DNA from: Rhodospirillales bacterium | GTDB taxonomy: Bacteria; Pseudomonadota; Alphaproteobacteria; Acetobacterales; Acetobacteraceae | Direction: 5' to 3' | DNA: 61,107 nt | NCBI GenBank assembly: GCA_025359905.1 | Contig: JANYDF010000088.1 | Coordinates: 1 to 61,107, forward strand | In this document: positions 24,760 through 32,920 of the stretch, piece after piece | Layout of the letters: each line of letters opens with the position of its first letter | Numbering within the stretch: the stretch's first letter is position 1 | Notes under the pieces: generated by a model | Database searches by the model: none | What the model saw: the letters and a program-made list of their open reading frames with translations, nothing else | What the model was told of the DNA's origin: nothing | Made by a program: the position numbers and the translations under genes

Positions 24760-25537
24760 GGCCGGACCCCAGATAGATCGCCTGCACCTGCTCGTCGTCT
24801 TCGATTTCCTGCGGGGTGCCTTCCTTGAAGATGCGGCCGTTGTGCATCATCGTGACGTAGGTCGAGACACGCAGCGCCACATCCAGATCGTGTTCGATGA
24901 TGATGTAGCCGATATGCGATGGCAGCGCGTTCAGAATGGCCACCAGATCGCGCCGCTCGGACGGCGACAGGCCGGCCGCCGGTTCGTCGAACAGGATGAA
25001 GCGCGGGGCGCCGGACAAGGCGAGGGCGATTTCAAGCTGGCGCTGCTGGCCGTGGCTGAGCACCGCGACCGGGGTTTGCAGAATTTCGTCCAGATGAACC
25101 ATGTGCGCGATGCTGCGCGCCTGCGCCATCGTGGCGTCGGTCTCGGCCGGGCGCAGCAACGAAAAGCGGCGGCGCGAGACGCCACGGCAGGCGACAAAGA
25201 TGCTGTCCAGCACGCTCAACCCGCCGAACAACTGGCTGATTTGGTAGGTCCGGCGCAGGCCGCGCCGGATGCGCTCCTGCACCGGATAGCTGGTTACATC
25301 CTCGCCAAAGAACAGTATGCGGCCCGACGTCGGTGGGAAGTCGCCCGTCACGGCATTGAACAGCGTGGTTTTACCGGCCCCGTTGGAGCCGAGCACCGCC
25401 CGCCGTTCGCCGGCCGCGACCCGCAGATTGACACCTGCGAGTGCGACCAGCGCACCGAATTGCCGCCCAACATTCTCCAGCTCCAGGGCAAAGCCACTGC
25501 TGTTGGAGAGGCGCTCGGCGGCGCGGCTGGCGGACAT
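24752..25537 (-). CDS. Liv-type ABC transporter ATP-binding protein (LivG family)
   Basis: This 261-residue ATPase has Walker A GSNGAGKTT, a Walker B FILFDEPAAGLSP and the switch histidine in YIIIEHDLDVALR. The signature is LSHGQQRQLEIA, with histidine in place of the first glycine of LSGGQ, a variant seen in LivG relatives. The LivG-type segment RRTYQISQLFGGLSV is present. It sits directly between the binding-protein gene (17-nt gap) and the LivF-Tm-1 fusion (8-nt overlap), forming the ATPase pair of the second Liv importer. Confidence 0.9.
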   Translation of the reverse strand: MSASRAAERLSNSSGFALELENVGRQFGALVALAGVNLRVAAGERRAVLGSNGAGKTTLFNAVTGDFPPTSGRILFFGEDVTSYPVQERIRRGLRRTYQISQLFGGLSVLDSIFVACRGVSRRRFSLLRPAETDATMAQARSIAHMVHLDEILQTPVAVLSHGQQRQLEIALALSGAPRFILFDEPAAGLSPSERRDLVAILNALPSHIGYIIIEHDLDVALRVSTYVTMMHNGRIFKEGTPQEIEDDEQVQAIYLGSGHG

Positions 25538-25554
25538 GACGGGCTCCTGGCGGC

Positions 25555-26802
25555 TTACTTGCAGTCCGGATTGTCGCGGTTGGCGACACCGAGCTTCAGG
25601 AAGTCGGCTTCCGCAATCCCCAGCGTCTGGTTGACTGCCGGAACCACCTTGATGACCTTGTTGTACAGGTGGCCATCGGCCGCCTTGGCAACTTCGGTCA
25701 GGTAGTTGTCGGCAATCGCCTGCCGGTTCTTGTCCAGCTTGACCTTGCCAGTCGGCGTGTCGAATTCGAGCTTGCCCAGCGCGTCGCGGAACTTGGCTTC
25801 GCCGTTCGACAGATCGCCGCCGGCCTGATCGAGCGCCAGCAGCACCGCGTGGGTGTTGATGTAGTAGCCCTGCGCGAACAGCGACGGCGACGGGAAGCCG
25901 TCCTTGAACGCCGCCTTGTAGTCGGCGACGAACTTCTTCCAGGCGGGTTCTTCCGAGTTGTCGGCAATCGGCCCGGCGGACGGTGTGCCCACCACGTAGT
26001 CGCGCTGCTTGCCCTGAGTGCCCAGCACGGTCTGATCAACGGTGATCGAGCCGCCGATCAGCGGCGCGGTGCCGCCTGCCTGCTGATATTGGGTCAGGAA
26101 GTTGACACCGTCGGCGCCGCCGAGCGCGACGTAGATCGCATCGGCCTTGTCGGGGATTGCGGCGATCACGGACGAGAAGTCCTTGTTGCCGATCGGCACC
26201 CAGAACTTCTTCGGCACATGGCCACCGGCCTTGCAGAACGCCGCCATGAAGCCGAACACCTGCGTGTACGGGAACGAGTAGTCTTCCGCGATGGTGACGA
26301 CGGTTTTGTAGCCCTTCACGTCGTGCGCGTACTCGCCCAGGCCCGCCATCCACTGTGCGCCGTCGGTCGAGAAGCGATAGAAGTTCGGCGCGGCGTCGCG
26401 CAGCGTGGTGTCCTGTGCCGCCGACGTGCCGTTGACGAATGTCACGCCCGGCTGGGTTTTGGCGTAGTCGCGCACCGCCAGTCCTTCGTCGCCCGACAGC
26501 GGGCCGATCAGGATGGAAACGCCGTCCTGTTCGACCAGCTTGCGCGCCGCTTTCACGGCGCTGTCCGGCGAAGCGTCGGACGAGCCTTTGATGATTTCGA
26601 GCTTCTTGCCGCCCGCCATGTAGTGGGCTTCGTTCAGCGCCAGTTCGGCACCGCGCACGCCGTCCTGTCCCAGCACGGTGAACGGGCCTTCGAGCGTTGC
26701 CAACAGGCCGACCTTGATGGTTCCTTCGGCGTTTGCCGCACCGGTCAGCAGTGCTGCACTGGCGAGCAGCGCCAAGGCAAACGTGGACTTGTGTTGTTGC
26801 AT
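25555..26802 (-). CDS. Liv-type ABC transporter substrate-binding protein
   Basis: This 415-residue periplasmic binding protein has a clear signal peptide, MQQHKSTFALALLASAALL followed by TGAANA before EGTIKVGLLATLEGPF. The ATG follows a GGGAG site 8 nt away. Two-lobed type I folds are evident (VSILIGPLSGDEGLAVRDYA; YKTVVTIAEDYSFPYTQVFG). Near the C-terminus, LKLGVANRDNPDCK carries a lone cysteine. It lies between the fused permease and the ATPase genes. The ligand is likely an amide, acid or aromatic compound, because the operon also has an amidohydrolase and a FAH-type hydrolase. Confidence 0.9.
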   Translation of the reverse strand: MQQHKSTFALALLASAALLTGAANAEGTIKVGLLATLEGPFTVLGQDGVRGAELALNEAHYMAGGKKLEIIKGSSDASPDSAVKAARKLVEQDGVSILIGPLSGDEGLAVRDYAKTQPGVTFVNGTSAAQDTTLRDAAPNFYRFSTDGAQWMAGLGEYAHDVKGYKTVVTIAEDYSFPYTQVFGFMAAFCKAGGHVPKKFWVPIGNKDFSSVIAAIPDKADAIYVALGGADGVNFLTQYQQAGGTAPLIGGSITVDQTVLGTQGKQRDYVVGTPSAGPIADNSEEPAWKKFVADYKAAFKDGFPSPSLFAQGYYINTHAVLLALDQAGGDLSNGEAKFRDALGKLEFDTPTGKVKLDKNRQAIADNYLTEVAKAADGHLYNKVIKVVPAVNQTLGIAEADFLKLGVANRDNPDCK

Positions 26803-26829
26803 CCGTTTTCTCCCTTCGTGGCTTTTGCT

Positions 26830-28917
26830 TTAGGGTCGGCGTTGCGCTGTCAGGCTGGCTGCCTGTTGACGCAACGAATTGCCGGCCAGTTTCGGCGACA
26901 GCCGCCGCCACAGGCCGAGAATGCCATCCGGCGAGGTAAACACGATGGCCAGGAAAATTCCCCCGATCAGCGTGTTGAAGCGATCCGCGCCGACAACGTC
27001 GATGGCGAACGTCTTGAGCAGCACATACAGCGCCGCACCCAGAAACGGCCCAATCGGATGGCGCAACCCGCCGATGACCGCGATCACCAGAATGCCAATG
27101 GCCTCGCTGACGCTGATGGTGCCCGGCGATATGCGGCCGTTGAACCACACGTAGAGCACGCCCGCAGTGCCCGCGATCAACCCGGCGAAGAAATACGCGG
27201 CGATGCGCACATGCGTGACGTTGTAGCCGATGGCGCGCATGCGGCGCGGATTGTCGCGCGTGGCCATCAAGGCGCGGCCAAAGGTCGAGCGTGCGGCGTA
27301 AACCACGCCGCAATAGGCCAGCGCCGCCACGCCGAGCGTGAGGTAGTAGAACGGGATTTGGTGGCCCCATTCCACGCCGAACACGTTGGGTGGCGCCACG
27401 CCGCGAAATCCGGAATGGCCATTGAACAGCGAGTAATTCTGCTGGGCGAGATAGAAAAACGCCGTCGCCACCGCCAGCGTGATCATGATCGTGTAGATGC
27501 CCGCAGTGCGTACCGCGATAGCACCGATCAAGGCCGCGACAATGCCGGAGATCAAAATTGCCGCCGGGATGTAGATCTGCCATGGCCATCCGAAGCCCAG
27601 AATGCCGGTGCTATTGGCGCCTAGGATGGCCACCAGATAGCCCGACAACCCGGCTACGGTCAGTTGCGCCAGCGACACCATGCCGCCGTATCCGGCCAGC
27701 ACCATCAGCGACAGCGCGATCAGGCCCAGGATCAACGATTGTGCGCCCAACTGGAACACCAGGAACGGCGAGGCGACCAGCGGCAGCAACACCAGGGCCA
27801 CGCCCAGCACTGCGCTGGCTGGTGAAAGCGCGGCGTGGCGGATATCGCCAGGGCTGACGTTGCGCGGCGGATCGGCATTGCGGGTGCGCGCGTTGCCCAT
27901 CACCCCTTGCGGGCGCACTGCCAGCGTTACGACCATGATGACGAAGGTCAGCACCACGCCGTAGGTGGGGAAGTACACCAGCCCGATTTGCTCGGCGAGG
28001 CCGATCAGCAGCGCGCCGATGGCGGCCCCGGTGATCGATCCCATGCCGCCGACGATGACCACGACCAGCGAGGCCAGCAAATACCGCACGTCCTCGCCCG
28101 GTGCGACCGATAGCGCCGAGCCGCCGATCACGCCGGAAAATCCAGCCAGCATGCCGCCGATGGCGAACACGCCGACAAACAGCAGCCGCACATTGATGCC
28201 GGTCACCGCCAGCATGGCGCGATCATCGACGCCGGCGCGGATCATCATGCCGATTTTGGTTTTGTTCAGCCCCAGCCACAGCCCGACGCCGATCACCACT
28301 GCTGCGCCCAGCACCACCAGCCGGTAGAGCGGATAGCGCAAAGTGACAATCTGGCCGTTGGCCTTCACGGCGGTGATGATCGGCGTCACCACCGCGCCGT
28401 CCAGCCAATCGGGGATGCTGAACTGATCGGTCTTGCCGCCCCAAATGGCCAGCATCACATCGGCCAGCACGATGGAAATGCCAATCGTCACCAGCGTCTG
28501 ACGCAATTCGTCGCCCGCCAGCCGTTGGAACACCACGATTTGCAGCAGGGCGCCGGTGACGCCCAGCGCCAGCGTGCCCGCCAAAATGCCGAGGAACCAA
28601 TTACCGGTCCAGTTGGCAACATCGTAGCCAATATAAGCGCCAAGCAGGTACAGCGAGCCATGCGCCAGATTGACGTTGCGCATCAGCCCGAACACCAGCG
28701 TGAAGCCGCTGGCGACCAGGAAATACAGCCCAGCCAAGGTCACGCCATTCAGTATGGCGCTGACGAAAGCCTTTTTGCCGTCCAGCAGATTGTCCAGCCA
28801 GCCTGGCCAGATGCCCAGCACCATCCACGCGATGAGCGCCGCCGCAAGCAGGGCGACGCCGCGCCAGACTTGCCGCGCCGTCAAGCCGCCTGCCGAGGTG
28901 TTGGCGCTGAAGCTCAC
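26830..28917 (-). CDS. Fused LivH-LivM permease of a Liv-type ABC importer
   Basis: This 695-residue protein carries both permease halves on one chain. The N-terminal half (about 50-345) is LivH-like: ASGFTLVFGLMRNVNLAHGS and MMIRAGVDDRAMLAVTGIN. The C-terminal half (about 365-680) is LivM-like: GYGGMVSLAQLTVAGLSGYL and RALMATRDNPRRMRAIGYNV. Between them is a short hydrophilic linker, NARTRNADPPRNVSPGD. A normal system uses two genes of about 300 residues each, as in the first importer of this window. The ATG at 28917 overlaps the amidohydrolase stop as ATGA. Confidence 0.9.
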   Translation of the reverse strand: MSFSANTSAGGLTARQVWRGVALLAAALIAWMVLGIWPGWLDNLLDGKKAFVSAILNGVTLAGLYFLVASGFTLVFGLMRNVNLAHGSLYLLGAYIGYDVANWTGNWFLGILAGTLALGVTGALLQIVVFQRLAGDELRQTLVTIGISIVLADVMLAIWGGKTDQFSIPDWLDGAVVTPIITAVKANGQIVTLRYPLYRLVVLGAAVVIGVGLWLGLNKTKIGMMIRAGVDDRAMLAVTGINVRLLFVGVFAIGGMLAGFSGVIGGSALSVAPGEDVRYLLASLVVVIVGGMGSITGAAIGALLIGLAEQIGLVYFPTYGVVLTFVIMVVTLAVRPQGVMGNARTRNADPPRNVSPGDIRHAALSPASAVLGVALVLLPLVASPFLVFQLGAQSLILGLIALSLMVLAGYGGMVSLAQLTVAGLSGYLVAILGANSTGILGFGWPWQIYIPAAILISGIVAALIGAIAVRTAGIYTIMITLAVATAFFYLAQQNYSLFNGHSGFRGVAPPNVFGVEWGHQIPFYYLTLGVAALAYCGVVYAARSTFGRALMATRDNPRRMRAIGYNVTHVRIAAYFFAGLIAGTAGVLYVWFNGRISPGTISVSEAIGILVIAVIGGLRHPIGPFLGAALYVLLKTFAIDVVGADRFNTLIGGIFLAIVFTSPDGILGLWRRLSPKLAGNSLRQQAASLTAQRRP

Positions 28918-30233
28918 GCGGTCAACCGCCGGCGCTGTTCGTTCATCTTTGGCGCTTTGTGGAACTGGCCGTCTTTCATGATCGCCAGCAGCCGCGACTT
29001 GTCTTGCAGCACCTTCACGTTGGCAATCGGGTCGCCGTCCACTAGCAGCAGGTCGGCCAGATAGCCCGGCTTGATCATGCCGAGTTCGTCGCCCATGCCC
29101 ATGATCTGCCCGCCGAGCTTGGTGGCGGCCATGATCGCCTCCATCGGCGAGAAGCCGAGCATATCGACGAAATATTCCAAGTCTTTGGCGTTGGTGCCCT
29201 GCGGTGTCCAGGCAAAGCCGTAATCACCGCCGATCAAGACGCGAATGCCGCGCCGGTGCATCTTCTTGCAGGTTTCAATTGCGTGCTCCAACTCACGCTC
29301 ATACGCGATCGTCATCTTGGTGCCCGGCTTGATGCCCCATTCCCCGGCATTGCGTGCCACCCCAATCAGCCACGCCAAACCAGGGGCGACGAAGTGTTTG
29401 TCCTTGTTGGCCTCCAGCATATCGAGCGCTTCCTCGTCGGCAAACGAAGCGTGATAGATCACCGAGATGCCGTAATTGACGCATTGCTTGATCGAGCCGG
29501 ATGAGCGCGCATGCGCCGCCAACCCGCGATTGCGGATTTTCGCCTCACGCACGGCGACGGCAATCTCCTCGTCGGCCATCGGAGTTTCCTCGGCTTTCAT
29601 GCCGGCGATCTCTTCGCCCGAGAGATTGAGCTTGATAGTGTCCACGCCATACTTGATCAACTGGCGTACGGCGCGGCGCATTTCTTCCGGGCCGGACACA
29701 ACGATGCCAAGATTCAGGCCCTCGTGCGGAATATGCGATGGCGCGGAATCGCCCAGACCGCCGACCGTGGTGATTTCCGGTCCGGCGGCGAGGTACCGCG
29801 GCCCAGGGATCATGCCGCGATTGATCGCGTTGCGTACTACCACATCCAGGCGCGGCTTGGCTGCCGCAGCACCCCGCCCGCTGGTGAAGCCGGCATCCAA
29901 CACAATCTTCGCCATCTGTGCCGTCACCAGCGTGTGCTCTTCTGGCGGCATCATCTGGATCGGGTCGATGCCCGGTGCGTTGTTCCACGACAGATGCAGA
30001 TGCGCCTCGCACATGCCGGGCATCAGTGTTGCCCCCATGCCATCGATCACGGTCTGGCCACCCATGCCGGATTGGCTGCTGAGCCGTGAGGAACCGCGCG
30101 TGACCTGCTTGATGCGGTTGCCTTGCACGACAACTTCGCCGGTGAACGGATATTCGCCCGAACCGTCGAGCACGCGCACGTTGGTGAACACCACGCCGCC
30201 CGTGCCGCCGAACCTGCCGTCATCATCCGCCAT
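28914..30233 (-). CDS. Amidohydrolase-family protein (imidazolonepropionase-like)
   Basis: This 439-residue metal-dependent hydrolase has a small N-terminal beta-domain (VVFTNVRVLDGSGEYPFTGE). Metal ligands H78 and H80 lie in CEAHLHLSWN, a candidate metal lysine in DTIKLNLSGEE, histidines in GLAAHARSSG and YHASFADEE, and an aspartate in VLIGGDYGFAW. I chose the ATG at 30233, 8 nt after GGAGGA, over a GTG 15 nt upstream that would overlap that site. It is the third gene of the catabolic operon and is coupled to the permease. Substrate unknown; hydrolysis of a cyclic amide or a peptide-like bond is possible. Confidence 0.85.
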   Translation of the reverse strand: MADDDGRFGGTGGVVFTNVRVLDGSGEYPFTGEVVVQGNRIKQVTRGSSRLSSQSGMGGQTVIDGMGATLMPGMCEAHLHLSWNNAPGIDPIQMMPPEEHTLVTAQMAKIVLDAGFTSGRGAAAAKPRLDVVVRNAINRGMIPGPRYLAAGPEITTVGGLGDSAPSHIPHEGLNLGIVVSGPEEMRRAVRQLIKYGVDTIKLNLSGEEIAGMKAEETPMADEEIAVAVREAKIRNRGLAAHARSSGSIKQCVNYGISVIYHASFADEEALDMLEANKDKHFVAPGLAWLIGVARNAGEWGIKPGTKMTIAYERELEHAIETCKKMHRRGIRVLIGGDYGFAWTPQGTNAKDLEYFVDMLGFSPMEAIMAATKLGGQIMGMGDELGMIKPGYLADLLLVDGDPIANVKVLQDKSRLLAIMKDGQFHKAPKMNEQRRRLTA

Positions 30234-30290
30234 TGCGGGATCCTCCACATGTTGCGCCGCCTCGTTGACCGGGCAGCACTTGGAACGATG

Positions 30291-31076
30291 TCATTCGTCT
30301 GCCGCGTGCGCCCTGGCGTGATCCGACGCTAAGCGGGCGCAGTCCTTTGGCAACTCAATCGGCGTCCAGTGTCCGCAATGACTGAGGATCTTGACTCTAG
30401 CCCCGCGAATTTTCTCCGCAAGCGCCCGCGTGGCTTCCGGCGGCGCCACCGCATCCTCGTCACCGGTCACCAGCAAGGTGGGGCAGCGCAGCCGCCGCAA
30501 ATCAGCCGCCTGCGCGTTGGCCAGCGCCTCGCAGGTTTGCGCGAAGCCCTCAGGATCTTGCCGCATATGGCTCTCGCGCAGGAAGGGCCCGGCCAGCGGA
30601 TTGGCGGATTTGCTGGACGAGGACAGCCCGCCGGAGGCGGCTGCATCGGCCACGCCGAGCAGGCCGTGCTGGCGCACCATGCGCGCCCGTTCCCGCAACC
30701 GGTCGCGCGCCGCGTCGCCCGGCTCGAAAATCGGGCCGAACAGCGTCAGGCTGCGCACGCATGCGGGCGCGTTGACCGCGACATGCTGCGCCACCAGGGT
30801 GCCCAGGGAGTGCGCCACCAGATGCGCCGGCGCGCCGCCGACCGAGCGGATTACGGCTTCGATCACTTCAGCGAACAGCCCGATCGACAGTTGCAACCCC
30901 ACGCGCGGCGAGCGGCCGGAGCCGGGCAGGTCGGGGCGGATGCAGCGGAAGCCGCCGAACGCCGGGAGCATGGCGGTGAAGCTGTTGGAGGTGCCGCCGA
31001 GCCCGTGCACGAACACCACTGGCGATCCGTCGCCGTCGATCTCCAGCAGCGTGGCGCCCAGCATGGCACTGCTCAT
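30291..31076 (-). CDS. Alpha/beta hydrolase (enol-lactonase-like)
   Basis: This 261-residue cytosolic hydrolase has the oxyanion HGLGGTSNS loop, nucleophile S90 in VAHSLGTLVA, an acid in VTGDEDAVAPPEA and a histidine in LSHCGHWTPIE. It resembles 3-oxoadipate enol-lactonase and other C-C or ester hydrolases. The ATG at 31076 overlaps the stop of the upstream FAH-family gene as ATGA; the longer frame before it is the out-of-frame FAH gene. Together the two enzymes suggest a lower pathway that opens a lactone or cleaves a diketone. Confidence 0.85.
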   Translation of the reverse strand: MSSAMLGATLLEIDGDGSPVVFVHGLGGTSNSFTAMLPAFGGFRCIRPDLPGSGRSPRVGLQLSIGLFAEVIEAVIRSVGGAPAHLVAHSLGTLVAQHVAVNAPACVRSLTLFGPIFEPGDAARDRLRERARMVRQHGLLGVADAAASGGLSSSSKSANPLAGPFLRESHMRQDPEGFAQTCEALANAQAADLRRLRCPTLLVTGDEDAVAPPEATRALAEKIRGARVKILSHCGHWTPIELPKDCARLASDHARAHAADE

Positions 31077-31945
31077 GCACGCAACGCGCGGAAGTCGTTT
31101 TCCAGCACGCCAATTCCAGCAATTGCGATGCGCGCCACGTCGCCCGCCACCAGATATTTCGGCGGTTTGAAGCCGATGCCGACGCCAGCCGGGGTGCCGG
31201 TGGCGATCACGTCGCCGGGCATCAGTGTCACACCCGCCGAAATGGTGGCGATGATGGTGGGCACGTCGAAGATCAAATCGCGCGTGTTGGCGTTCTGGCG
31301 CAATTCGCCGTTGATCCAGCACTGCACCACGGTGTCATTCAGGTCGATCTCGTCGCGTGTCACCGCCCACGGCCCCATCGGGCAGAATGTGTCCTGCGAC
31401 TTGCCGATCAGCCACTGGCTGTACAGACCCTGCAAGTCGCGCGCGGTCACGTCGTTGATGATGGTGTAGCCCCACACATGATCCAACGCGTTGGCCGCAC
31501 TGATGCCGCGCCCCGATTTGCCGATGATCACGCCAAGTTCGGCTTCGTAGTCGATGGCGGCCGAGACCTGCGGGTCGATCAGCACGCTGTCACGGTGCGC
31601 GATGACGCTTTCCGGGACCTTGGAGAAGATGATCGGATGCTTGGGCACCACGCCGTTGGCGGCGCTGGAATCGAAGCCGCTGGAGGCGAATTCCTTGGCG
31701 TGTTCGTGATAGTTCTTACCGACGCAGAAGATGTTGCGGCGCGGGCGGGGCAGCGGGGCTTCCAGCGTCACCTCGCGCAGCGGCGCCGGCGACAGCAAAT
31801 GTGGCAGCGTGGCGCGGGTCAGCAGCGCCTGAATGCCCTCGGCGGCCTCGCTCAACGGCAGATCGAAGGCCGACACCGTCTGGCGGCGCTCGTCCACGAC
31901 GCCCACGCGCCGTTCGCCGCCAATGCGATACGCCGCCACCTTCAT
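31073..31945 (-). CDS. Fumarylacetoacetate hydrolase-family protein
   Basis: This 290-residue protein has the FAH catalytic core in its C-terminal two thirds: IFCVGKNYHEHAKE, metal-binding AIDYEAELGVIIGK, GYTIINDVTARDLQ and GDVIATGTPAGVG. The N-terminal 70 residues form the usual small lead domain (MKVAAYRIGGERRVGVVD). Family members hydrolyse C-C bonds of acylpyruvates or isomerise and decarboxylate ring-cleavage products. It is the first gene of the 13.5-kb leftward operon and diverges from the GntR-type regulator, with a 218-bp gap. Confidence 0.9.
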   Translation of the reverse strand: MKVAAYRIGGERRVGVVDERRQTVSAFDLPLSEAAEGIQALLTRATLPHLLSPAPLREVTLEAPLPRPRRNIFCVGKNYHEHAKEFASSGFDSSAANGVVPKHPIIFSKVPESVIAHRDSVLIDPQVSAAIDYEAELGVIIGKSGRGISAANALDHVWGYTIINDVTARDLQGLYSQWLIGKSQDTFCPMGPWAVTRDEIDLNDTVVQCWINGELRQNANTRDLIFDVPTIIATISAGVTLMPGDVIATGTPAGVGIGFKPPKYLVAGDVARIAIAGIGVLENDFRALRA

Positions 31946-32163
31946 CCGCCGCTCCTTCGCTTTTTTATTAAACCAAATTTGCGGGCCGCTGGTTCAGAAA
32001 GCAAGCGGATTTTCGTCGCCCGCTTTTGCTGCGCTGCCGCATAAATTGGGCGGTAGCGGCAGGAAAATTGCCAAAATTTTGTCCGGTAACCACACTCGAC
32101 TCTCTCGACAGCGGGGTTGGCGACCTGCTAGTTGGTTCAAATCCGGTCTATAATAGGCAAGCC
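31946..32163. promoter_or_regulatory. Divergent control region between the catabolic operon and its GntR-type regulator
   Basis: This is an AT-rich stretch in a high-GC region. TATAAT at 32149-32154 lies 10 nt before the regulator GTG and could be a -10 box, though no good -35 is visible 17 nt upstream and the transcript would have almost no leader. TTGGTTCAAAT (32132-32142) and, in the opposite orientation, AAACCAAATTT (31970-31980) share a TTGGTT core, about 160 bp apart, and could be operator half-sites. GntR/FadR-family regulators usually bind such short sites near divergent promoters; this assignment is weak. Confidence 0.35.
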
Positions 32164-32856
32164 GTGCCGAAATTGGTTTCATCCGATGTGGAAGCCTCGC
32201 TGCGCCAGCGTATCGCCGCCGGTGCGTGGCGCTTGGCTGGGCGCTTGCCTAATGAGCGCGAATTGGCCGCCGAGTATGGCGTGGCCCGCAACACCGTGCG
32301 GGCCGCCATCGACCGCATCGCGGCGGATGGTTCGCTGGTGCGCGAAGCCGGGCGCGGCACGTTCATCAAACCCGCCGCCGGGGCGGGGTTCGCGGAGGTG
32401 ATGCGGAAACTCATCGGCGTCAGCCCCATCGATATGATGTCGGTGCGGCAAATCCTTGAACCGCGCGCCGCCGCCCTGGCGGCCACCAACGCGAGCATCA
32501 GTGAGATCGATGCGATTGCCGCCGCGCATGCTGCCGCCGCCGCGGCGAGCGATATGGAGACCTTCGAGCGCTGGGACGGCGAATTTCATCACCGCATCTT
32601 TGTTGGATCGCGCATCGAGCTATTGAATTATTTGCACGAAATCCTGCTGCTGGTTCGCAATCAAGATTTATGGCTGCAAATCAAGCACCGTTCATTCAGC
32701 GAGCCACGGCGGCAGATTTACTGCACGGAACACGCCGCCATTGTGCAGGCCCTACAGCATCGCGATGCCATGGCAGCCGAGGCGGTCATGCGGGTCCATC
32801 TTGAATCGGTGGCGCGCAACCTGTTCAGCGGTGGTGCGCCGATGACCGAGCCCTAA
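32164..32856 (+). CDS. GntR/FadR-subfamily transcriptional regulator
   Basis: This 230-residue regulator has an N-terminal winged helix-turn-helix (about 8-75; LPNERELAAEYGVARNTVRA) and a C-terminal FCD-type ligand domain (VRQILEPRAAALAA; WDGEFHHRIFVGSR with candidate metal-binding residues; EHAAIVQALQHRDAMAAEA). The start is taken as GTG at 32164 (VPKLVSSDVEASLRQRIAAG); the open frame upstream has no DNA-binding similarity and overlaps the putative promoter. Its divergence from the FAH-first operon makes that operon the likely target, with a pathway acid as inducer. Confidence 0.85.
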   Translation: MPKLVSSDVEASLRQRIAAGAWRLAGRLPNERELAAEYGVARNTVRAAIDRIAADGSLVREAGRGTFIKPAAGAGFAEVMRKLIGVSPIDMMSVRQILEPRAAALAATNASISEIDAIAAAHAAAAAASDMETFERWDGEFHHRIFVGSRIELLNYLHEILLLVRNQDLWLQIKHRSFSEPRRQIYCTEHAAIVQALQHRDAMAAEAVMRVHLESVARNLFSGGAPMTEP

Positions 32857-32920
32857 GCCTCGCAGTTGTGCGGCGGTCTACTCCAGGCTCACCGCAATGA
32901 TGCCGGTCAGCGGCATGTGG

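Noticed and set aside
25669-27624. A 651-codon plus-strand frame opposite the binding protein and fused permease
   Set aside because: It is antisense to a protein with a signal peptide and membrane motifs, and is itself highly charged low-complexity sequence.
32131-32154. A tRNA-like T arm (GGTTCAAATCC) before the GntR-type regulator
   Set aside because: No matching acceptor stem, D arm or anticodon arm can be built from the surrounding 80 bases.
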